The notes under the pieces are model-generated. The model saw nothing but the letters and a program-made list of their open reading frames with translations, was not told the DNA's origin and did not search any database. This document shows positions 1 through 5,714 of a DNA stretch of 8,983 nucleotides, one piece after another. Position 1 is the first letter of the stretch; each line of letters opens with the position of its first letter. The translations under genes and the position numbers were made by a program. Source of the stretch: Candidatus Binatia bacterium (GTDB lineage: Bacteria; Desulfobacterota_B; Binatia; UBA9968). Where the stretch lies: positions 1 to 8,983 of the forward strand of contig JAICHC010000076.1 of NCBI GenBank assembly GCA_025922795.1, written 5' to 3'.

Positions 1-58
1 AAACCCCGATCATCAAGGCCGCGACTGCCGCGGCAACAAATCGGTTTCGGTATTTCAT
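1..58 (-). CDS. N-terminus of an exported protein (partial)
   Basis: Only the first 19 codons lie in the window; the rest continues past its left edge. The start is ATG at 58-56, preceded by an AGAGGAGG ribosome site about 8 bases upstream. The peptide begins MKYRNRF and then turns into an Ala/Val/Leu/Met stretch, a typical Sec signal peptide with a basic n-region, so the product is probably periplasmic or membrane bound. It follows the solute-binding gene after 57 bases on the same strand with no visible terminator, so co-transcription from the sigma-54 promoter at 1203-1189 is likely. It could be a second binding protein or an envelope protein; nothing in the visible part decides this. Confidence 0.6.
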   Translation of the reverse strand, partial: MKYRNRFVAAAVAALMIGV

Positions 59-115
59 TGTTAATCCTCCTCTTCGATACAAATCGAATCGGCTCGGAGT
101 CGACGAGCGGACAAA

Positions 116-1122
116 CTATCGTCCACTCATTTTCTGCTGGCCATAGAGTTGAGCGAGGAAGCCGTTCTGCTTCATCTCGTTCACAAACCGCAGGTTAACA
201 AAGTCGTCCACTTTGGCCTTGGCAGCCTTGGGGTCCACGACGCCTGGATTTGCAGCGTGTTCTTTAAACCTTCGATCGTGGGCCGGGTGTCCTCGACAAA
301 AATCTCTTCATAGGCCGCATAGGTTCCCTCCAGCACGTCCCGGCTTTGTCCCCGGGTGTACTTCTGCATAATTTTTATGACCTGCTCTTTGTTGTTTTTG
401 TAATGGTGGACCGCCTCGGCCATCGACTTGGCCAAGCCCATGACCGCGTTCGGGTGTTCGGCGATCATTCGCTGGGTGGTCACGGTGCAGGTAAATTGAA
501 ATGGGACATCGAGCTTGGCCATATCCATAATGACCTTGAGACCGGCTTTTTCGCCTTTGATTTTTCCCGGCTCGGTGACCACTGTGAAATCCACTTGTCC
601 GGTCATGACGGCGGCAATTCGGGCTGGCGCGCCTCCCACCATGACGGCTTTGATGTTCTCATACGGAATGCCGACTTTTTTTAACGCCAGCCTCAGAGCA
701 AAATCCGCAGAAGTTCCAGGGATGTGCGCGGCCGCTGAGCGGCCTTTGAGATCTTCCACTGATTTGATCTCGGGTTTGCCGATCAAATAGTAGGGCAACG
801 TGTTGACCAGGCCGTTGATGATCACGACATCGCCGCCAGCCATGGCGCCATTCATCGCCGAAGTCCCGACGGCGCCGGAAAAATTGAGATCGCCGGCGAT
901 CAGGCTCTGAACCGCGCGCGTGCTACCGTTGATGAAGAGCAGATCTATATCCAGTCCGTGCTTTTTAAACAGGCCGGCCTCCTTGGCGACCCAAAAAGGC
1001 ACGGAAGAGCTGGGCGAATCAGAAACGTAAGCCATGGTAAATTTGGCTTCGGCGCTTGCGTAGGCCGACAGAATCGCAACGATCACGGCGAAAACGATTG
1101 CGCAAAAATTAAGACGCTTCAT
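116..1122 (-). CDS. ABC transporter solute-binding protein, NMT1/SsuA-TauA-like, frameshifted near the 3' end
   Basis: Periplasmic binding protein of the NMT1/THI5-SsuA type, which delivers small organic solutes (sulfonates, pyrimidine precursors and others) to an ABC permease. Residues 1-24 are a signal peptide with a likely cut after ASA. The following YVSDSPSSSVPFWVAKEAGLF region, the INGSTRAVQSL segment and AGDLNFSGAVGTSAM are typical of the first lobe. The start has AGGAGG at 1133-1128. The uninterrupted frame stops at 181 with a non-homologous tail (SWTPRLPRPKW). Restoring one G in the coding strand near + position 243-244 turns it into GVVDPKAAKAKVDDFVN and carries on to MSGR and a TAG at 118-116. 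That gives 335 residues, the normal family size. The lesion is either a sequencing or assembly indel or a recent pseudogene. No permease or ATPase gene is visible, so the substrate is unknown. Confidence 0.88.
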
Positions 1123-1188
1123 GTCTTCCTCCTGTAGGTTCGGTGGCTTCGCCGAATTTCCGCCATAGTCGTCTCTTCGGCCTACAAC

Positions 1189-1203
1189 GCAACTGCAATG
1201 CCA
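1189..1203 (-). promoter_or_regulatory. Sigma-54 (-24/-12) promoter of the solute-binding protein gene
   Basis: The minus strand reads TGGCATTGCAGTTGC, an exact TGGCA-N6-TTGC with the obligatory GG-N10-GC spacing. The predicted transcript starts near 1177, giving a leader of about 55 bases that contains the AGGAGG site. Three CGTGTGCA motifs lie about 70, 125 and 200 bases upstream, where enhancer sites of a sigma-54 activator are expected. Confidence 0.85.
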
Positions 1204-1273
1204 TCAAAGATAAGCGTGAAAAAACGGGTGGCTAGGATCTATTCAACGAATGCGCGAGGAGTACAGCAAGGGG

Positions 1274-1281
1274 CGTGTGCA
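1274..1281 (+). promoter_or_regulatory. CGTGTGCA motif, candidate activator site 1
   Basis: First of five copies of CGTGTGCA (one with a leading T) in the window, all upstream of the sigma-54 promoters at 1203-1189 and 2716-2702. This copy lies about 70 bases upstream of the -24 element. The assignment as an enhancer site is inference from repetition and position. Confidence 0.5.
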
Positions 1282-1328
1282 ATATCTTTACATCATCGAG
1301 ACGATTGACGCGGTCCTTGCGGGTTTTA

Positions 1329-1336
1329 TGCACACG
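1329..1336 (-). promoter_or_regulatory. CGTGTGCA motif, candidate activator site 2
   Basis: The plus strand reads TGCACACG, so this copy is inverted relative to sites 1 and 3. It is about 125 bases upstream of the -24 element of the solute-binding gene promoter. Confidence 0.5.
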
Positions 1337-1386
1337 GGCGCAGCCAACCACCCCGCTGCTAGCTCTTATTCCTCGCAGGATATAAG

Positions 1387-1444
1387 AAAAATACGTGACG
1401 GCGTGTGCAAGTTGTTTACGCGAACTTCGCCGTCGTATATTTTT
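1387..1444 (-). terminator. Long imperfect hairpin with flanking A and T tracts, possible terminator
   Basis: Outer arms AAAAATA (1387-1393) and TATTTTT (1438-1444) pair perfectly. After a 3x3 internal loop, GACGGCG (1397-1403) pairs with CGCCGTC (1428-1434), and an inner AAGTT/AACTT (1409-1413/1423-1427) closes the top. Read on the minus strand, the GC-rich stem is followed closely by ACGTATTTTT. This could terminate transcripts coming from the secreted-protein gene at 1621-2139 before they reach the promoter at 1203. Its symmetry means it might act in both directions. It also contains activator-site copy 3, so it could instead be a DNA-level element. Confidence 0.4.
1402..1409 (+). promoter_or_regulatory. 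CGTGTGCA motif, candidate activator site 3
   Basis: Third copy upstream of the promoter at 1203-1189, about 200 bases from the -24 element. It shares the extended context GGCGTGTGCA with the copy at 2992-2999. It lies inside the left part of the hairpin at 1387-1444. Confidence 0.5.
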
Positions 1445-1494
1445 GATGCTGCGATCCTGGACGGCAAATGTTTGGAACGTTACGTGAACTGCAG

Positions 1495-1534
1495 TCAATG
1501 GGAGGGGCGACCGGGCGGTCGCCCCTCCCATTGA
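1495..1534. repeat. Perfect 19-bp inverted repeat with 2-base loop
   Basis: The arm at 1495-1513 (TCAATGGGAGGGGCGACCG) is matched without error by 1516-1534, with GG between. There is no T-tract on either side, so it is not a standard intrinsic terminator. It lies 87 bases beyond the stop codon of the secreted-protein gene. The GC-rich GGGGCGACC...GGTCGCCCC core has the look of dispersed palindromic intergenic repeats. Only one copy is in this window, so the repeat status cannot be confirmed here. A stretch GGGAGGGCG follows at 1552-1560. Confidence 0.75.
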
Positions 1535-1620
1535 AAATTGCACTGCCAAACGGGAGGGCGATTGAATCAAGTGATCGGACACTTGGGGAATCCGAACCTC
1601 TCCTGCGTTCTAACGAACGA

Positions 1621-2139
1621 TCAGAACCCGGTTACTTTATCACTCCTGCTGGGTTTCATGTTGGCGTAGATCGGAAATTCCTGGGGCAAGTCCCAACGCA
1701 TAATCCGAGTTACGCGGGTGCCATTTTCCAGGTGCACGTTTTTACTCTGCTTGGTCTCACTGTTGACAGTAGCCCTCACCGTGTAATCGCCGGGGGGCAG
1801 TTGGAGATAAAGCCACGGCCCGTTACTGGTCATGTTGATCAGCTGCTTGCCGCGTTGATCTTCCACGACAACACCGACATCTGCGAGATAAACGCCCGCC
1901 TCCTCCGCGAAAGAGAGCTTTAGATTGTAATTTTCAGCCCAGTTCTCCATCTTTTCTCGCTCGCCGATGCCGACCCCGCCCGTCATATATGCAATCCCCT
2001 GATCGGTTTCGCCCCTGACGATTCCATGCCCGCCTTCGGACAATGATTGCGCAAATGGGCTGGCAGTGAACCATGCCGGTAACATCAATGCGAGACTCGC
2101 GGCCAGCAACACGGGCCAAGAGTTTCTTTGTGTTTTCAT
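1621..2139 (-). CDS. Secreted protein with carboxypeptidase-regulatory-like beta-sandwich fold
   Basis: The protein has 172 residues and begins with an n-region MKTQRNSW followed by a hydrophobic core, with a probable signal peptidase cut after SPFAQ. The body has GGVGIGEREKMEN, a YNLKLSFAE strand, GVYLADVGVVVEDQRGK, and then GPWLYLQLPPGDYTV. The last segment resembles the LPPGxYxV turn of carboxypeptidase-regulatory-like domains, and the protein ends with RIMRWDLP. Function is unknown; an exported, possibly stress-related protein is likely. The start is well supported by AAGGAGG at 2155-2149. The leader contains an inverted repeat (2163-2196), and a near-match to a sigma-54 promoter lies at 2234-2221. 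It follows the receiver gene by 104 bases, so read-through from that gene's promoter is possible. Confidence 0.8.
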   Translation of the reverse strand: MKTQRNSWPVLLAASLALMLPAWFTASPFAQSLSEGGHGIVRGETDQGIAYMTGGVGIGEREKMENWAENYNLKLSFAEEAGVYLADVGVVVEDQRGKQLINMTSNGPWLYLQLPPGDYTVRATVNSETKQSKNVHLENGTRVTRIMRWDLPQEFPIYANMKPSRSDKVTGF

Positions 2140-2162
2140 GATTGACTTCCTCCTTTAATGAA

Positions 2163-2196
2163 ATATTGTTCGTTGGTTACAGTTGCGCAACAATAT
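2163..2196. promoter_or_regulatory. Inverted repeat in the leader of the secreted-protein gene
   Basis: ATATTGTT (2163-2170) and AACAATAT (2189-2196) form a perfect 8-bp inverted repeat around an 18-base loop. The perfect palindrome GTTGCGCAAC (2182-2191) overlaps its right arm. On the transcript it ends 8 bases before the AAGGAGG site. It could be an mRNA stem near the ribosome site or a protein-binding operator; the sequence does not say which. Confidence 0.4.
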
Positions 2197-2243
2197 CCTC
2201 CTAGCCGCGGGACTACGCCAGCAAGAAAATGCCTTTCGTTAGT

Positions 2244-2642
2244 CTAAGGCCTACTACGTCTCCCAGCTATTCGTTTCCCGGACTCGTACATCGAGAGATA
2301 TGCCTTTAGTCGATCTAAGCTCAGCGATCGCGCATTGGGACATGCTTGGGCAATGACGTCCGCCTCCTCACGGTCTGTATCACCGGTTACGATAACCATC
2401 GGCATGGCGGGGCGAGCATCTCTGAGATTCAATACTGTCTCAGCAACATCCATTGTCTTTCCGGTGGAGACGAGCACGGCCATATTAAACGTCGCGTGCT
2501 GTGCCTGAAAAATCGCATCCTCTCCGGTAGTGACCTTAGTGATCGCGCATTCCCTAGACTGGAGACATTCTCGCACCTCGTCACACGAGTCGGCCGACAC
2601 GAGCAAGACTCTGTCGCCTTTTGCAATAACTGCTGAATTCAT
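2244..2642 (-). CDS. Stand-alone degenerate receiver-domain protein
   Basis: The protein has 132 residues with a CheY-like layout: strand 1 RVLLVSADSCDE (11-22), the central strand MAVLVST (54-60) where the phosphoacceptor Asp should sit, and strand 4 MPMVIVTGD (80-88). The acidic pocket near 18-22 is present and Thr86 fits the conserved Thr/Ser, but the position of the phosphorylated Asp is Ser/Thr (59-60) and no conserved Lys-Pro is seen. Classical phosphotransfer is therefore unlikely. The reading frame is open up to an ATG at 2759, but the sigma-54 promoter at 2716-2702 lies inside that extension, so the ATG at 2642 is preferred. That ATG has no good ribosome site. A 15-codon upstream ORF overlaps it as ATGA and could couple translation. 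It lies downstream of the sigma-54 activator gene on the same strand. Confidence 0.7.
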   Translation of the reverse strand: MNSAVIAKGDRVLLVSADSCDEVRECLQSRECAITKVTTGEDAIFQAQHATFNMAVLVSTGKTMDVAETVLNLRDARPAMPMVIVTGDTDREEADVIAQACPNARSLSLDRLKAYLSMYESGKRIAGRRSRP

Positions 2643-2686
2643 CGATCGAGTTCCGTAGCCGGCGTGGCTCCGCCGAGTCGCCGCAT
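2639..2686 (-). CDS. Possible 15-codon leader ORF coupled to the receiver gene
   Basis: ATG at 2686 opens MRRLGGATPATELDR and ends with a TGA that overlaps the receiver start codon as ATGA. The predicted sigma-54 transcription start is near 2690, so this ATG would be almost at the 5' end of the mRNA. No ribosome site precedes either start. It may be a leaderless coupling ORF or a chance frame; the peptide has no recognisable domain. Confidence 0.25.
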   Translation of the reverse strand: MRRLGGATPATELDR

Positions 2687-2701
2687 CGCAATACGAAATG
2701 C

Positions 2702-2716
2702 GCAAATCACATGCCA
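2702..2716 (-). promoter_or_regulatory. Sigma-54 (-24/-12) promoter of the receiver gene
   Basis: The minus strand reads TGGCATGTGATTTGC, an exact TGGCA-N6-TTGC. The predicted start is near 2690, about 48 bases before the ATG at 2642. This argues against the longer reading of the receiver gene from 2759. Two copies of the GTGTGCA motif lie about 255 and 275 bases upstream. Confidence 0.85.
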
Positions 2717-2756
2717 GCGCTGAGCGATTCGTCAACCCAGGAATTCGCTGTTCCGT

Positions 2757-2775
2757 CATTCCGGAGGCGGGAATG
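2757..2775. repeat. Small inverted repeat resembling a decayed REP-type element
   Basis: CATTCC (2757-2762) pairs with GGAATG (2770-2775) around GGAGGCG. The context GTCATTCC...GGCGGGAAT resembles the widespread intergenic repeat whose shadow translation contains PAKAGI, but it has diverged. The rest of the non-coding stretch 2717-3094 shows only the two GTGTGCA copies and no convincing gene. Confidence 0.3.
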
Positions 2776-2971
2776 TCGTTCTGTTATCTTGGGACCAGTC
2801 TGGATCGCGGCTGGAGTTTATCCTGAGCGGCCTCTAAGGGGCGGGATGATGACCCTCACTCGCCTGAAGACAAAGGGATTTCACCATTGCGACGAGACAT
2901 CAAGCGCACAACGCCCCAATACCGTCGGAGCGTGAAGAGTCATTCACACAGGCTGATAAAATGACGGGGAT

Positions 2972-2979
2972 TGTGTGCA
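2972..2979 (+). promoter_or_regulatory. TGTGTGCA motif, candidate activator site 4
   Basis: Direct repeat partner of the copy at 2992-2999, the two sharing GTGTGCACT with a 20-base period, about two helical turns, so both would face the same side of the DNA. It is upstream of the receiver gene promoter and downstream of the activator gene. Confidence 0.5.
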
Positions 2980-2991
2980 CTTATGAGTCGG

Positions 2992-2999
2992 CGTGTGCA
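2992..2999 (+). promoter_or_regulatory. CGTGTGCA motif, candidate activator site 5
   Basis: Extended match GGCGTGTGCA identical to the copy at 1402 in its first ten bases, and direct repeat of the copy at 2972. It lies about 275 bases upstream of the -24 element at 2716, within the range reachable by DNA looping. Confidence 0.5.
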
Positions 3000-3094
3000 C
3001 TGCGCGAGGCTCCAGGGATACGAAGTGAACACACGGTTGAACACTGCACGAATTTCACGTTGATAAGCTCGCTCGCGGATTCTTCTTCGATTCG

Positions 3095-4594
3095 TTAAAG
3101 CAGACCGTGTTTTGAGAGCTTGTTATAGAGCGCGCGCCGGCTGATACCGAGTTGCACCGCGGCCTCTTTCTTGTTGCCTTGTGTGGCCGCAAGCGTCATG
3201 GCGATGTACTCCTTCTCTACTGCTTCCAGGGTCATTCCTGGTCGGATCGGCGATGGTGTAGGGTTCTCTGCTGTGCTCGAGGCTAGGCTTTGTCTGATTC
3301 GTTCCGGGATCAGATCCAAAGTCAATTCTTCGTCCCTCGCCATCAGAACCGCTCGCTGAATTACATTCTTCAGCTCACGGATATTCCCCGGCCACGAATA
3401 ACGCCTCAGGCAACGGTAAGTCTCCGGCGACACGACCTTGACGTTTTTCTGGTACAGGGTGTTAAATACGATGACGAAATGATTGGTCAGAAGCGTTACG
3501 CCGCCCGGCCGCGCGCGCAGCGGCGGTAAATTAATCCGAAACACATCCAAGCGGTAGAAGAGATCTTCTCGGAAGCGTCGTTGCGCGATCGCCTGTTGGA
3601 GATTCTCATTGCTTGCGGCAATGACGCGAACGTCTACCTGAATGTCTTTGTCGCCTCTTATGCGGCGGAAGGTTTTCGTTTCGAGAATGCGCAGCAGGCC
3701 GATTTGAGCTTTCTCGTCCATCGTGCTGATCTCATCGAGAAAAATCGTTCCGCCGTTGGCTTGCTCGAAAAATCCCTGGCGCCTCTCGATGGCGCCGGTA
3801 TAGGCGCCTTTTTCGTGGCCAAACAGTTCGCTCGCGATCAGCTCGGGGGCTATGGCTCCGGTGTTCACCGGCACATAGACCTTGTCTTTTCTTTTGCTTC
3901 GGTTGTGAATCGCCGCCGCTACAAGCTCCTTGCCCGTGCCGGTTTCACCGGTGATCAGGACCGGAATATCGGCGGACGCTGCTTCCAGGATACGTTGAAA
4001 TACTTCGCGCATCGGCAGGCTGATACCGATGATGCCCTCGAACTCGGTCAAGACCCGGACCTCGGGATAGGCAAGCATGTTTTGGCTGAGAGGATGGTTT
4101 TTTAGTGCCACCTTGACGAGCGCGGCCAAGCTATCGGCATCGACCGGCCGGGGAATATATTGATAGTTCGCTAACCTCAGCCCGCAGGATACCGGGTCGG
4201 GTTCTTCGCGGGAAATAATGATGACATGAGTCTGCCGAGAAGTTCTCGAGAATAGCTTCAGCAGCTTCGTTCGATTCGAACCGGAAGTCTCAGCCGCCCA
4301 GATAAGCATACTGTAAGGCGTCTCTTTTGACGCCTCAGCAGACGCGTTGGAAACCGAGCTGCCGTCTACGTAAATGCCGGGTAATTTGGCTTTAAGCAGT
4401 GTTTGGAGTTCGTTTTTCTCTTCGATGATTAAAACTCTGGGACAGTGGAGAGAGTCGCCGGCGGAAGATGTCTCTGGGCTTGGAAGCTGCGTCGGAATGT
4501 CATCATTCTGCGATCCGTTGGCACGATCAGGATAAACTCCGCTCGGAAGATCCCGCATTTTGAACCTATATATTGCTGGGTCGAGATTGTTCAC
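3095..4594 (-). CDS. Sigma-54-dependent transcriptional activator (NtrC family) with a degenerate receiver
   Basis: AAA+ enhancer-binding protein that opens RNA polymerase-sigma-54 complexes. Layout of the 499 residues: variable N-terminus 1-51; receiver-like domain about 52-165; central domain about 185-420 with Walker A GETGTGKE (216-223), the sigma-54 contact loop GAYTGA (263-268, the Tyr variant of GAFTGA), Walker B IFLDEI (284-289) and the FREDLFYRL arginine-finger segment (341-349); and a Fis-type helix-turn-helix NKKEAAVQLGISRRALYNKL at the C-terminus (474-493). The receiver has Ala at the phosphoacceptor position (LIWAAE, 97-102) and Arg-Pro instead of Lys-Pro (149-150). The sensor segment usually reading LRERxxDIPLL is LRARPGGVTLL here. 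The start is GTG at 4594, directly preceded by an in-frame TAG; ATG at 4558 is the alternative. It probably controls some or all of the sigma-54 promoters in this window. Confidence 0.95.
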   Translation of the reverse strand: MNNLDPAIYRFKMRDLPSGVYPDRANGSQNDDIPTQLPSPETSSAGDSLHCPRVLIIEEKNELQTLLKAKLPGIYVDGSSVSNASAEASKETPYSMLIWAAETSGSNRTKLLKLFSRTSRQTHVIIISREEPDPVSCGLRLANYQYIPRPVDADSLAALVKVALKNHPLSQNMLAYPEVRVLTEFEGIIGISLPMREVFQRILEAASADIPVLITGETGTGKELVAAAIHNRSKRKDKVYVPVNTGAIAPELIASELFGHEKGAYTGAIERRQGFFEQANGGTIFLDEISTMDEKAQIGLLRILETKTFRRIRGDKDIQVDVRVIAASNENLQQAIAQRRFREDLFYRLDVFRINLPPLRARPGGVTLLTNHFVIVFNTLYQKNVKVVSPETYRCLRRYSWPGNIRELKNVIQRAVLMARDEELTLDLIPERIRQSLASSTAENPTPSPIRPGMTLEAVEKEYIAMTLAATQGNKKEAAVQLGISRRALYNKLSKHGLL

Positions 4595-4606
4595 CCGCTA
4601 AGCGGG
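4594..4606. repeat. Short palindrome at the activator start codon
   Basis: CCCGCT-A-AGCGGG is a 6-bp inverted repeat whose left arm includes the C complementary to the first base of the GTG start. It could fold over the start region of the mRNA or bind protein for autoregulation. Its small size makes chance possible. The remaining 237-base gap between this gene and the PRC-barrel gene has no exact sigma-54 element. Confidence 0.3.
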
Positions 4607-4831
4607 AGCCTGCAGCTACACTATTCATGATGTAGGGTCACTATCGCTAAGCTGACGCTATCAATACCATACCTCCTAACTCTCAGATTTCCTGAAGTAA
4701 AGGCACCCGAGCCCGAGATCGCCGGCGGTGTTTCCAATGTCACAGATGCCGCCGCGCAATCTGCTATTCGTAAGCTATGACATACAGGACGACTTTTTTT
4801 GGACGTTGGGCTTAGTCGCGGTCAAAGACCA

Positions 4832-5602
4832 TTACTCACTCCAGTAATCGTGCCGCCCATAATGGTCATAAAGCCGCTTTTCGTAATCGCGGCTTGGCAG
4901 AGCATGCGCGTCGTATTCCGGACCATTCCGGATCGCCTCGCGCGTCAGATCAACGTGTACTTTCGAATCCCTCCAGTTAATGCTGCGAATCCACTCGGGT
5001 GAGACCAGAACTTTCTTTCCCGGCCACCAGTTGCGGGTATCAACCACAATATAGCGGATGGTCCAGCTTTCATCGTCAATCAAAAGATCTTCCACATGGC
5101 CAATATCACCATCCGAAGCTTCGATATAGTAATCTGTTATTTCTTTGGTGCTGCGCAGATGGACATCGGTTTGCTGGTGCCTGGCCGCAGCAATTTCCTT
5201 TTCTACGGCACTTGGACCAGCCGCACCGTATCCGGGATACGCGGCGGGGTAATAAAACGGTCCCCATAGATAAGGTCCCGTCCAGTAGTATGGATAACCG
5301 TAGTAGTCATAGTAATCGGACTCATGCTGGCGCGATACCGGCTTATCCGTCTCGATCCCCGGACTGTTTTCAACTCGTTCCCTGTTCATATTTACCCGCA
5401 GCACCTGTGAATTCCAATCTACCGTGCCCAGTGCCAGCGGCGAGATTAAAACTTTCCGTCCCATGAGCCAGCTGCCGGTGTCGACCACAAGATATCTTAC
5501 CGTCCAGTTATCATCGTCAAAGTAAAATTCCGCCACCGAACCGACATCGCCATCGCTGGCTTGGACAGTATAGCCCTTTAACTCTTCAACGTTTTTCAGC
5601 AT
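4832..5602 (-). CDS. Tandem PRC-barrel domain protein
   Basis: The 256 residues hold two copies of a PRC-barrel. Copy 1 (about 5-75) has VQASDGDVGSVAEFYFDDDN, WTVRYLVVDTGSW and GRKVLISP. Copy 2 (about 152-223) has IEASDGDIGHVEDLLIDDE, WTIRYIVVDTRNWW and GKKVLVSP. The copies clearly arose by duplication. They are joined by a linker (95-130) very rich in Tyr, Pro, Gly and Trp. No signal peptide is seen, so it is probably cytoplasmic. PRC-barrel proteins act in RNA processing, photosynthetic reaction centres and stress adaptation; a stress or surface-related role is only suggested by the envelope genes nearby. AGGAGG at 5613-5608 supports the start. It follows the peptidoglycan-binding lipoprotein gene by 112 bases without its own sigma-54 site and may be co-transcribed with it. 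Confidence 0.88.
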   Translation of the reverse strand: MLKNVEELKGYTVQASDGDVGSVAEFYFDDDNWTVRYLVVDTGSWLMGRKVLISPLALGTVDWNSQVLRVNMNRERVENSPGIETDKPVSRQHESDYYDYYGYPYYWTGPYLWGPFYYPAAYPGYGAAGPSAVEKEIAAARHQQTDVHLRSTKEITDYYIEASDGDIGHVEDLLIDDESWTIRYIVVDTRNWWPGKKVLVSPEWIRSINWRDSKVHVDLTREAIRNGPEYDAHALPSRDYEKRLYDHYGRHDYWSE

Positions 5603-5639
5603 GCTAACCTCCTCCTTCGTTACTAACCGAAAGCCGAAA

Positions 5640-5686
5640 GGCCCGAGAGGATCTCTGGCTTGAAAGTACGAAGTTCCTCTCGAGCC
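5640..5686. repeat. Intercistronic inverted repeat between lipoprotein and PRC-barrel genes
   Basis: CGAGAGGA (5644-5651) pairs with TCCTCTCG (5675-5682), and after one mismatch three more pairs (GGC/GCC) extend the stem; the loop is 23 bases. No T-tract follows on the minus strand. It may attenuate or stabilise transcripts between the two genes rather than stop them. Confidence 0.4.
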
Positions 5687-5714
5687 CCGTATGGCTTAAT
5701 TGAATTTGATCCCG

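Noticed and set aside
1250..1534. Open frame of 94 codons on the plus strand
   Set aside because: No ribosome site, no family-like motifs, and its end runs into the perfect palindrome. The region is better explained as promoter, activator sites and hairpins.
1468..1923. Open frame of 151 codons on the plus strand
   Set aside because: It is the shadow of the secreted-protein gene on the other strand and starts within the palindrome region without a ribosome site.
2643..2759. N-terminal extension of the receiver gene from ATG 2759
   Set aside because: An exact sigma-54 promoter lies inside it, the residues do not resemble a receiver domain, and no ribosome site precedes the ATG.
2711..2935. 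Open frame of 74 codons on the plus strand
   Set aside because: Translation looks like a decayed intergenic repeat, with no ribosome site or domain.
3581..4105. Plus-strand frame of 174 codons
   Set aside because: It is antisense to the conserved ATPase domain of the activator, which explains the long open frame.
4597..4611. GG-N10-GC sequence on the minus strand near the activator start
   Set aside because: AGGCT and TTAGC both depart from consensus, and the predicted start would fall after the GTG codon.
4647..4670. Seven-codon leader (MVLIASA) with AGGAGG upstream of the activator gene
   Set aside because: Only one base separates the AGGAGG from the ATG, too close for efficient initiation, and nothing links it to a regulatory fold.
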